From assembly GCA_013696385.1 (NCBI GenBank), contig JACCYR010000268.1, positions 1 through 10,681 on the forward strand: a stretch of 10,681 nucleotides of DNA, read 5' to 3'. The notes under the pieces were generated by a model that was not told the DNA's origin, did not search any database, and saw only the letters and a program-made list of their open reading frames with translations. The position numbers and the translations under genes are program-made. Position 1 is the first letter of the stretch. Each line of letters begins with the position of its first letter. This DNA is from Acidobacteriota bacterium. GTDB taxonomy: Bacteria; Acidobacteriota; Blastocatellia; Pyrinomonadales; Pyrinomonadaceae. Shown here one piece after another: positions 5,066 to 10,681 of the stretch.

Positions 5066-6268
5066 CTAAAATCTTCGCATCGGGCGACCTTGCAGACTTG
5101 CGTCGCCTCGCGGCGTGGGCAGAAGTTTGACAGAAACGGTCATTGTCCTGTTGTTGCGGAAAATTTCAGCCTGAATCGTATCGCCGATTTGTTTTTTATC
5201 GAGAAAACGATAGAGATCATCTAAATTGTTCATCTTCGCGCCGTCAATTGACGTGATTATATCGCCCAAAACGACCTCGCCGTTGCCGTTTTGCGAAAGT
5301 CCGCGAATTCCGGCGCGTTCCGCCGTGCCGCCCGGAGCTACGCTCCGCACAAGCAATCCGCTTTCGACTGGCAATCTGACACCTTGTTGCTGCAATTGTT
5401 CAACAATATAAGGACGGATGCCGAGATTGGGACGGCGCACTTCGCCAAATTGAATCAATTGCGGCACAACGCGCTTAGCGATATTGACCGGAATCGCAAA
5501 ACCGACTCCAACCGAACCACCCGCAGGTGATAAAATCTGCGAATTTATACCAATCATTCTGCCATATTTATCGAGCAGAGGTCCGCCGGAATTACCCGGA
5601 TTGATTGATGCATCGGTTTGAATCGCGCCTTCAATCGGACGATTGTTGCGGGCGCGAATCGGACGCTGCAAGCCCGAAATTACGCCGGTCGTCAAAGTTC
5701 TGTCCAAACCAAACGGATTGCCGATGGCTAAAACCTTTTGTCCGACGGTTAATTTGTCCGAATCGCCTAATTGAATCACTGCTAAACCCGTCGGCGGCGG
5801 TTCGATTTTAATCACCGCTAAATCCGTGTCCGGGTCGCCGCCGACAACTTTTGCCGGATAAATTTTATCGCCGCCCAAACTAACGGTTAATTTTTGCGCG
5901 TCTTCGATAACGTGATAATTCGTTAAAATATGACCTTGCGCGTCAATCACCGAACCCGAACCCGAACCTTTTCCTTCCTGAATACCGCCCCAATAATCTT
6001 GTTGAAAAGAGGTCGAAGTAATAAACGCCACGCCCGGCGAAAGCGTCTTATATACTTCAATGCTGTTTTGCTCGTCACTGACAACTGACGGCTCGGAAAT
6101 TCCCTGCGGAACACTTTCCGCTAATGCCGTATTTGAATTGTCTCGCGGCTGCCAGAAGTTTCCAAAATTGCCCAATATAGCAACAACTCCGGCGGCGATA
6201 AATGCTGAAGCCAAAGCTAAAAACAGAACTTGTCGGGCAGATAATTGATAGATTACTTTTTTTGACAT
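5066..6268 (-). CDS. Membrane-anchored HtrA/DegS-type serine protease with one PDZ domain
   Basis: The 400-aa product is a trypsin-like protease that cleaves misfolded or regulatory proteins outside the cytoplasmic membrane. From the start at 6268, residues about 13-33 are a membrane anchor (QVLFLALASAFIAAGVVAIL). The catalytic triad is intact: His119 in LTNYHVIEDA, Asp149 in DPDTDLAVIK, and Ser227 in INPGNSGGPLL. A single PDZ domain follows (about 284-384; SGLLVRSVAPGGTAERAGI, DIITSIDGAKMNNLDDLYRF), placing it with DegS/HhoA-like forms rather than two-PDZ DegP. A second ATG 18 nt upstream (6286) is in frame, but GGA 9 nt before 6268 favours the shorter form. The segment between anchor and protease (EPSVVSDEQNSIE) is a flexible linker. 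Nothing adjacent marks an anti-sigma substrate. Confidence 0.95.
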   Translation of the reverse strand: MSKKVIYQLSARQVLFLALASAFIAAGVVAILGNFGNFWQPRDNSNTALAESVPQGISEPSVVSDEQNSIEVYKTLSPGVAFITSTSFQQDYWGGIQEGKGSGSGSVIDAQGHILTNYHVIEDAQKLTVSLGGDKIYPAKVVGGDPDTDLAVIKIEPPPTGLAVIQLGDSDKLTVGQKVLAIGNPFGLDRTLTTGVISGLQRPIRARNNRPIEGAIQTDASINPGNSGGPLLDKYGRMIGINSQILSPAGGSVGVGFAIPVNIAKRVVPQLIQFGEVRRPNLGIRPYIVEQLQQQGVRLPVESGLLVRSVAPGGTAERAGIRGLSQNGNGEVVLGDIITSIDGAKMNNLDDLYRFLDKKQIGDTIQAEIFRNNRTMTVSVKLLPTPRGDASLQGRPMRRF

Positions 6269-6575
6269 AATATTTTTTCCATCCATATAAAATTTAACTA
6301 TTAAGATGCAGGACTTTTGAAAGTGCGTTGCGTATTCATTTACGAAAAAAAATAGTTCCTTGTTTCAAGCATCTCGCTTGATAAACCGGCTATTTAAGTT
6401 TTTTGAAAAAGTGTTTTTTGATTTTAAATGCGGAAAATGCTAATCTCGCGGGTGATTTACCAAGAAGCACAAATAAATTATAGCAACGGCTAAACAATGC
6501 AAAGCGTCTTAAACAAGCTGACATAAGGTTATTGTGAGCATTGTTACAAATAAACGGAGAAAGAAGGAGAGAGTG
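6269..6575. other. AT-rich divergent spacer between htrA and the glycine-zipper gene
   Basis: This spacer must hold the start signals of both flanking genes, but neither promoter is clear. A weak plus-strand candidate is TTTACC (6456-6461), 16 bp, then TTATAG (6478-6483). Two small structures are visible: TCAAGC (6365-6370) with GCTTGA (6376-6381), a 6-bp hairpin with a 5-nt loop, and a direct repeat GTTTTTTGA at 6398-6406 and 6413-6421, exactly 15 bp apart. No coding sequence, RNA gene or riboswitch was recognised. Confidence 0.4.
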
Positions 6576-7298
6576 ATGAAAAGTTCATTTAATTTTAAGT
6601 TTTTGATAGCGATTTTAGCGGTTTTTTTCGTATTCGGTTCGATTGATTCTTTTGCCCAAAAGCGCAAACCGACGATTCGTCGAAAGACAACTACGAGAAC
6701 CACAATCGTTAGACCTGTCGCCAAATTATACACGGTTCAAAGCGGTGAAAAATTTCGCGTTCGTATGAACGAAACACTTAGTTCAAAAACGGCAAGAGCC
6801 GGTGATACATTTACGACCACCGTAACCGAGCCGGTTTATTCAAACAACGGCGTTATCGTTATTCCGACGGGAAGCACAGTTGTTGGGCGTGTTAATTCGG
6901 TTAGAGCAGCAAAAAAAGGCGGCGACCCCGGAACGATTGACGTAAGTTTTGTCGAAGTCAAATTGCCTAATGGGACACGCCGCGCAATTAATGGTTCGTT
7001 GAGCGACCTGGATACTAAAAAAGCAAAAAGCGATAATGAAGGAACGGCTTCGGGCGACGATCGAAAAAATGACAAAATTATTTTCATCGGCGGTGGCGCG
7101 GCAGGCGGCGCGGTTCTCGGCGGCGCAATTGGCGGTGGTAAAGGTGCTTTGATTGGCGGGATTCTCGGCGCGGGCGCGGGACTTCTCGGTGAAAGATTTA
7201 CCAAAGGCGAAGATGCCGAAGTCAAATCGGGGACTGAGTTCGGCGTTTATCTAAATCGGTCAGTTACACTGCCGAAATTTGCCGAAGTAAATCAATAA
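6576..7298 (+). CDS. Exported glycine-zipper protein
   Basis: The 240-aa product starts at the ATG at 6576, 6 nt after AAGGAG (6564-6569). Residues 1-27 are a signal peptide ending SFAQ, followed by a basic, Thr/Arg-rich stretch (KRKPTIRRKTTTRTT). Residues about 50-140 form a beta-rich domain (YTVQSGEKFRVRMNETLSS, TARAGDTFTTTVTEPV, IPTGSTVVGRV) that resembles a SAF/TrbI-like module seen in many acidobacterial proteins (recalled). It is followed by a glycine-zipper membrane segment (IFIGGGAAGGAVLGGAIGGG and on to GAGLLGE). Glycine zippers pack helices in membranes and are common in outer-membrane or lipoprotein-like proteins such as the YMGG family. The role is unknown; an envelope-structural function is inferred. 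It is monocistronic: divergent from htrA and convergent with ispH. Confidence 0.75.
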   Translation: MKSSFNFKFLIAILAVFFVFGSIDSFAQKRKPTIRRKTTTRTTIVRPVAKLYTVQSGEKFRVRMNETLSSKTARAGDTFTTTVTEPVYSNNGVIVIPTGSTVVGRVNSVRAAKKGGDPGTIDVSFVEVKLPNGTRRAINGSLSDLDTKKAKSDNEGTASGDDRKNDKIIFIGGGAAGGAVLGGAIGGGKGALIGGILGAGAGLLGERFTKGEDAEVKSGTEFGVYLNRSVTLPKFAEVNQ

Positions 7299-7318
7299 TT
7301 AATTTTGTAAGATAAAAA

Positions 7319-7348
7319 AAGCCGGGTAATTTTTTAGTTACTCGGCTT
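7319..7348. terminator. Bidirectional terminator between the glycine-zipper gene and ispH
   Basis: AAGCCGGGTAA (7319-7329) pairs with TTACTCGGCTT (7338-7348) with one G-U pair and an 8-nt loop. On the minus strand the stem is followed by seven T residues, so it is strongest for ispH, about 90 nt downstream of its stop. On the plus strand a broken T-tract follows, 20 nt after the glycine-zipper stop codon. A perfect palindrome TACAATTGTA lies nearby at 7360-7369. Confidence 0.85.
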
Positions 7349-7439
7349 CTTCGCTTTTATACAATTGTAAATACAAGAGTTTTGAGATTGTATATTTCCA
7401 ACAGGCAAAAATTATAACCACAAATATGTGTTTGAGGTT

Positions 7440-8309
7440 TCAAATTAAATCCATCTCATTTTCGATTTGAGTGCCGATTTCTTCTAGCCGTTTTGTGATT
7501 TTCTCAATCAACCAGTTCGGCGTTGAAGCTCCAGCCGTTACGCCAACCTTTTCCGCACCTCGAAGGTCTTCCGCGTTAATTTCATCTTCGGTTTCAATCA
7601 AAAAACTTTTTTCGCATTGCTCTTTGCAGACGGCGAGAAGTTTTCGGCTGTTGGAAGAATGTTTGCCGCCGATGATATAAAACGCATCAACTTCGCCCGC
7701 GAGTGCGCGTGCCGCGTCTTGACGATCGCGGGTTGCCGAGCAAATTGTATTGACAATCTGCGTTTCGCCTTCCGCTTTTTGCTTAACCGCTTCGGCAACA
7801 TCAAGAAAATTTTGCAGCTTTATCGTTGTCTGCGAAACAACCAGAGGATTTTTAAGTGTCGGTAGTGCAGCGACTTCTTCAACACCACTAATAACAAATG
7901 TATGTTCGGGTGCGTAACCGAAAACGCCAATCATTTCGGGATGTTCGGGATTTCCGACGACGACGACATGACGGTCTTGGGCGGCGGCGCGGGAAGCGAG
8001 TTTCTGCACCTTTGTAACAAAAGGACAAGTCGCATCAATCACTTTTGAAGCCTTTTCGCGCAATTCCTGTTCAACCTGCGGCGTAACTCCATGAGCGCGA
8101 ATGACGGCGGTTTCGCTGCGCTTTATCTGCACAGGCGCGTTAATTGTTGAAATGCCGTGCGTTGCCAGGCGCGACATTTCCTGGTCGTTGTGAATCAACG
8201 GACCTAAGCTGCGAACCGTGTCGCCTTCGCCCAAAGCCTCTTCGACCATTTCGACGGCGCGTTCTACGCCGAAACAAAATCCATATTCGTCTGCTAATAA
8301 AACTTTCAT
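7440..8309 (-). CDS. ispH: 4-hydroxy-3-methylbut-2-enyl diphosphate reductase IspH
   Basis: IspH is the last enzyme of the MEP pathway. It reduces HMBPP to IPP and DMAPP with a [4Fe-4S] cluster in the cytosol. The 289-aa product has the three cluster cysteines in context: Cys12 (GFCFGVERAV), Cys95 (DATCPFVTK) and Cys190 (NTICSATRDRQ). Substrate-site residues are also present: His40 (GPLIHN), His73 (RAHGV), His123 and Glu125 (PEHPEMIG), SSN at 218-220 (GKHSSNS) and Ser262 (TAGASTP). Length is close to that of single-domain IspH. The ATG at 8309 begins the conserved N-terminus MKVLLADEYGFCFGV; no strong Shine-Dalgarno precedes it. It is transcribed alone, with a candidate promoter at 8358-8387 and a shared terminator at 7319-7348. 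Its products feed quinones, undecaprenyl phosphate and possibly carotenoids. Confidence 0.98.
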   Translation of the reverse strand: MKVLLADEYGFCFGVERAVEMVEEALGEGDTVRSLGPLIHNDQEMSRLATHGISTINAPVQIKRSETAVIRAHGVTPQVEQELREKASKVIDATCPFVTKVQKLASRAAAQDRHVVVVGNPEHPEMIGVFGYAPEHTFVISGVEEVAALPTLKNPLVVSQTTIKLQNFLDVAEAVKQKAEGETQIVNTICSATRDRQDAARALAGEVDAFYIIGGKHSSNSRKLLAVCKEQCEKSFLIETEDEINAEDLRGAEKVGVTAGASTPNWLIEKITKRLEEIGTQIENEMDLI

Positions 8310-8357
8310 AGTTTTAGTCTGTCATTTGAAAGCGAAAATTTCAAACCACTTCCGTAA

Positions 8358-8387
8358 ATTTTAGCAAATATCGGCAAAAATTAACAA
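8358..8387 (-). promoter_or_regulatory. Candidate ispH promoter
   Basis: On the minus strand TTGTTA (8382-8387) and TAAAAT (8358-8363) are 18 bp apart. The start would be near 8350, about 41 nt before the ispH ATG. The region is AT-rich, so chance matches are likely. The rest of the 8310-8564 spacer shows no other clear feature apart from the ribosome site of the next gene. Confidence 0.4.
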
Positions 8388-8564
8388 TAAATTAAAATAA
8401 GCACTTTAGAAATTTTGCGTTTCACCGTCAAGTGTAACGACGAATTTGTAAGCGGACGCGAAACAATACAACATATGAGGCGGATTACCATAAAAGTTAT
8501 TTGATTTTTGCATTTATACGAAAGAAAATATAAATTATAAGTAACATTTGGAAGGAGAAAATAA

Positions 8565-8771
8565 ATGGCAAAAGAGGTTATAAATGTTGACGGCGAAGAA
8601 AAAGTTGTGCGCGAAGACACGGCAAAATCTTATCGCGGAATAATCTGGGCTTTAATAAGTGTAGGGGCTTTTATTATTATTTTGACGATTTTGTTTCTTG
8701 GTTTTGGATTGGGTTCGCTGCTCAACGACGATGTTAAAAGTCCGGCGGAAATTGAACAAAAGCGACAATAA
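8565..8771 (+). CDS. Small single-pass membrane protein, unknown function
   Basis: The 68-aa product begins at the ATG at 8565, 7 nt after a strong AAGGAG (8552-8557), which supports it as a real gene. The N-terminal 24 residues are charged and cytosol-like (AKEVINVDGEEKVVREDTAK). Residues about 25-51 form one hydrophobic helix (YRGIIWALISVGAFIIILTI, then LFLGFGLGSLL), and the C-terminus is short and polar (NDDVKSPAEIEQKRQ). A basic/aromatic KSYRG precedes the helix, so an N-in orientation is likely. I do not recognise a family. It is divergent from ispH and followed by its own terminator, so it is probably expressed alone. A role as a small regulator of a membrane partner is possible, but nothing here shows it. 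Confidence 0.75.
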   Translation: MAKEVINVDGEEKVVREDTAKSYRGIIWALISVGAFIIILTILFLGFGLGSLLNDDVKSPAEIEQKRQ

Positions 8772-8782
8772 AAAAGACGTTT

Positions 8783-8788
8783 TATAAT
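8783..8788 (+). promoter_or_regulatory. Possible tsaD -10 box upstream of a terminator
   Basis: A perfect TATAAT lies 11 nt after the small membrane protein's stop codon. No good -35 sits 16-18 bp upstream; TTGAAC at 8752-8757 is 25 bp away. If used, transcription would begin near 8795 and the terminator at 8805 would lie inside the tsaD leader. Confidence 0.25.
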
Positions 8789-8804
8789 TTTATTGATTTT
8801 TTCT

Positions 8805-8834
8805 GCGTTCTTTTCGGGAACGCTTTTTATTTTT
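8805..8834 (+). terminator. Intrinsic terminator between the small membrane protein gene and tsaD
   Basis: GCGTTC (8805-8810) pairs with GAACGC (8818-8823) around TTTTCGG, followed by TTTTTATTTTT (8824-8834). The stem is short but G+C-rich and the T-tract is long. Its end is only 5 nt before the tsaD ATG, so it either ends the upstream transcript or acts as an attenuator for tsaD. Confidence 0.8.
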
Positions 8835-8839
8835 GAATT

Positions 8840-9916
8840 ATGTTGGTTTTAGGCATCGAAAGTTCGTGTGATGAAACGGCGGCGGCGGTTGTGCGCGACG
8901 GGCGAGAAATTTTGTCGTCCGTCATTTCGTCGCAAATCGAACTACACAAACCTTTCGGCGGTGTCGTGCCGGAACTGGCTTCGCGCGAACATCTCGAAAA
9001 AATTGAGCCGGTAGTTGATCAAGCATTGGAAAAAGCCGGTGTTTCGCTCAAAGAAATTGATGCTGTCGCCGTTACGCAAGGTCCCGGACTGGTCGGTTCG
9101 CTTCTGGTCGGAGTTTGTTTTGCAAAGGCATTGGCGTTCGGTTTGGACATTCCTTGTATCGGTGTAAATCATATCGAAGGTCACGTTTTTTCAGTCGTGT
9201 TTGAAAATCCGCCGATTGAATATCCGGCATTGGCTTTAATTGTTTCAGGCGGACATACAAATTTATTTTTTATTCCCGAAGCAGGCAAATACAAGGTTGT
9301 TTCGCGCACGCGCGACGACGCGGCGGGCGAAGCGTTTGATAAGGTGGCAAAAATGCTCGGACTCGAATATCCGGGCGGACCTGTCATTGAAAAAGTATCC
9401 TTGACGGGCGACGCGCATAAAATAAAATTCCCGATTGCGAAAATCAGCGACGGCAAACCTGATTTTAGCTTTAGCGGTTTAAAAACGGCGGTTTCGCGTT
9501 TTGTGCGCGAAAATGAAATTGAGCCGGTTGCGGAAAACCAAACGCCGTCGCAGGAAATAAAAAACATTGCGGCAAGTTTTCAAGCAACAGTCGTAAAATC
9601 TCTGGTCGGCACAATGGAAAAACTCGCGCTTGAACTAAATCCAAAAACCTTAATTGTTGCGGGCGGCGTGGCTTGTAACCAATCGTTACAAAATGCAGCA
9701 CGAATAGCAGCAAAGAAATTAAAGTTGCCCGTTTATTTTCCCTCTAAACATCTCTCCACCGATAATGCAGCGATGATTGCGGCAGCAGGTTATTTTCACT
9801 TGCAGCGCGGCGAAAAATCTGATTTGCGAATGACGGCGGATGTTTCGATGCGGTTGCAAAATTTTGAAAATGAAGATGCGGAACTGAAAAAGAAAAAAGT
9901 GCGCTACCGATTGTGA
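8840..9916 (+). CDS. tsaD: tRNA N6-adenosine threonylcarbamoyltransferase TsaD
   Basis: TsaD transfers the threonylcarbamoyl group from TC-AMP to A37 of ANN-decoding tRNAs (t6A), working with TsaB and TsaE; neither gene is in the window. The 358-aa product has the full ASKHA-fold signature: LGIESSCDETAAAVV (4-18), VTQGPGLVGSLLVGV (78-92), the metal ligands His111 and His115 in NHIEGH, IVSGGHTNL (134-142), DDAAGEAFDKVAKMLGL (159-175), FSFSGLKTAV (209-218), and ASFQATVV then AGGVACN, with the third metal ligand Asp308 in STDNAAMIA. The length is slightly above the usual 330-345 aa, with a Lys/Glu-rich C-terminal tail (ENEDAELKKKKVRYRL). No Shine-Dalgarno precedes the ATG, and a terminator T-tract ends 5 nt upstream, so its expression signal is unusual. 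The start is fixed by the conserved MLVLGIESSCDE. Confidence 0.98.
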   Translation: MLVLGIESSCDETAAAVVRDGREILSSVISSQIELHKPFGGVVPELASREHLEKIEPVVDQALEKAGVSLKEIDAVAVTQGPGLVGSLLVGVCFAKALAFGLDIPCIGVNHIEGHVFSVVFENPPIEYPALALIVSGGHTNLFFIPEAGKYKVVSRTRDDAAGEAFDKVAKMLGLEYPGGPVIEKVSLTGDAHKIKFPIAKISDGKPDFSFSGLKTAVSRFVRENEIEPVAENQTPSQEIKNIAASFQATVVKSLVGTMEKLALELNPKTLIVAGGVACNQSLQNAARIAAKKLKLPVYFPSKHLSTDNAAMIAAAGYFHLQRGEKSDLRMTADVSMRLQNFENEDAELKKKKVRYRL

Positions 9917-9924
9917 AGTTATAT

Positions 9925-10008
9925 GGATTCAAATCAGGATGTGAGTAGAAGGCAGAAGCCTGCGCGTGAGCAAGGACGCAGGCTTCTGTCTTCAATACTT
10001 ATGAATCC
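9925..10008. repeat. Nested long hairpin between convergent tsaD and the proline-rich gene
   Basis: The core arms GAAGGCAGAAGCCTGCG (9948-9964) and CGCAGGCTTCTGTCTTC (9977-9993) form a 17-bp stem with a single G-U pair around a 12-nt loop (CGTGAGCAAGGA). A second pair, GGATTCA (9925-9931) with TGAATCC (10002-10008), brackets it from outside. It lies 8 nt after the tsaD stop, and its right outer arm enters the last codons of the convergent gene. Neither strand shows a T-tract, so Rho-independent termination would be atypical. A REP-like dispersed palindrome is an alternative. Confidence 0.8.
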
Positions 10009-10681
10009 TGCTCTTTTCCGCTTTGGGTTTGTTTTCCTGATGAAGCGGGCGGCGTGGGTTTTGGTTTTTCAGCCGGTTTTGCTGGTGTTTTTTCCGTTTT
10101 CGGAGCTGGGGTCGGTTTTGTTTCCGGCGTAGATTGCGGATTTTCCGCCGGTGTTGGCGAAGTCTGCGTATTTGCCGTCGGCGTTGCTTTTCCTTTCGGC
10201 GTTGGCGAGGGTTTTACATTCACGTTTGCGTTTGTGTTTGCGGGAACAAGAATATATCCGGTGCTGCCGTCGGGCGGCATAAATTGACTGCCTGATTCTC
10301 CCGGAATCGTGATAACTTGTCCGCCTGGCTGAACATATATTGGCGGCGCCCCCGGCGGAGGCTGCCCGCCACGCGCCCACGGGTCGTAACCGTCGCCGCC
10401 CGGCATTGTTTGCGGTATCGGCATTCCTGCCGCATTTGAATTTGCCATCATCTCCGATGAATAAGGCATTAAACTCGACGCGCCCTGCTCGTTCATTCCG
10501 GTTGCCGGATTGAGCGGTTGAACAGGTTGTCCGTTGATGTCGGTTTGCAGCTGCGTTGTCGGATTGGTCTGCTTACTCTGCGTGAAATAAATCATCGCCG
10601 CGCTCAAACCGACAATTCCTACTAATACGACAAACGCCGTTTTCCATAAATTATTTGTTGTATTGTCCTCTGTATTCGGCA
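9999..10681 (-). CDS. Membrane-anchored proline-rich protein (5' end at or beyond the right edge)
   Basis: The frame is open to the window edge. Reading from 10679, it gives PNTEDNTTNNLWKTAF and then a hydrophobic helix VVLVGIVGLSAAMIYF (about residues 18-33), so a TTG at 10605-10607 inside that helix is not the start. Bases 10680-10681 supply TG of the preceding codon, so an ATG whose first base lies just outside is likely, giving about 227 aa. After the anchor comes a low-complexity domain: Met/Asn-rich (SEMMANSNAAGMPIPQTMPG), then PPPGAPPIYVQPGGQVITIP, then a long Pro/Thr/Lys repeat region (PTPAPKTEKTPAKPAEKPKP). A short N-terminus and one membrane helix suggest an N-in protein with a long extracytoplasmic, disordered tail. 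It has no enzymatic motif and no family I can name; a periplasm-spanning or wall/envelope linker, as in TonB-like Pro-rich tails, is only an analogy. Confidence 0.75.
   Translation of the reverse strand, partial: PNTEDNTTNNLWKTAFVVLVGIVGLSAAMIYFTQSKQTNPTTQLQTDINGQPVQPLNPATGMNEQGASSLMPYSSEMMANSNAAGMPIPQTMPGGDGYDPWARGGQPPPGAPPIYVQPGGQVITIPGESGSQFMPPDGSTGYILVPANTNANVNVKPSPTPKGKATPTANTQTSPTPAENPQSTPETKPTPAPKTEKTPAKPAEKPKPTPPASSGKQTQSGKEQDS

Noticed and set aside
6365..6381. Operator-like hairpin TCAAGC-ATCTC-GCTTGA in the htrA upstream region
   Set aside because: The arms are only 6 bp and no promoter could be placed beside it with confidence; it is noted only within the spacer entry.
6836..7225. 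Minus-strand proline-rich open frame (APPTAPPAAPPP-like)
   Set aside because: It is the antisense of the glycine-zipper codons; Gly codons read backward give Pro.
10054..10287. Plus-strand Gly/Phe/Val-rich open frame
   Set aside because: It is the antisense of the Pro/Thr-rich tail of the minus-strand membrane protein and has no ribosome site.

Overview
The window looks like an ordinary chromosomal segment of a low-to-moderate G+C, Gram-negative-type bacterium. It is most plausibly from the Acidobacteriota (Blastocatellia / Pyrinomonadales-like). This placement is an inference from the gene set: a DUF1844-type protein, a FecR-like signal-peptide protein with a C-terminal membrane anchor, a glycine-zipper protein with a SAF/TrbI-like domain, a proline-rich tail-anchored-type protein, and a CruA/CruP-type flavoprotein. 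No rRNA, tRNA, CRISPR array, transposase or phage gene was seen.

Layout, left to right. The start of a DUF1844-type gene runs off the left edge on the minus strand (1-230), with its promoter at 277-306. A remarkable 9-bp-unit palindrome (317-408) abuts mazG (418-1218, +). Next come a secreted/anchored FecR-like protein (1355-2035, +), its intrinsic terminator (2060-2098), and a probably leaderless lycopene-cyclase-family (CruA/CruP-like) gene (2145-3758, +). A MITE-like ~200 bp element (3818-4023) separates this from a minus-strand block: a SAM methyltransferase (4024-4587), a ~145 bp inverted-repeat element, a small two-CxxC protein (4729-4977), a long hairpin, and an HtrA/DegS-type membrane protease (5066-6268). 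After a 307 bp divergent spacer comes the glycine-zipper protein (6576-7298, +). It converges on ispH (7440-8309, -) across a bidirectional terminator. Divergent from ispH is a 68-aa single-pass membrane protein (8565-8771, +), then a terminator and tsaD (8840-9916, +). A nested hairpin (9925-10008) separates tsaD from a convergent proline-rich membrane protein (9999-10681, -) cut by the right edge.

Functionally the genes are a mix of housekeeping (NTP clean-up by MazG, tRNA t6A by TsaD, MEP-pathway isoprenoid synthesis by IspH), envelope quality control (HtrA) and several envelope proteins of unknown role. IspH makes the C5 precursors of carotenoids and the CruA-like protein belongs to a carotenoid-cyclase family, but the two genes are 3.7 kb apart and not co-transcribed. 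The strongest unexplained signal is not a gene cluster. It is the density of structurally different palindromic elements in the spacers: five in under 10 kb, each beside a gene end or a start codon.
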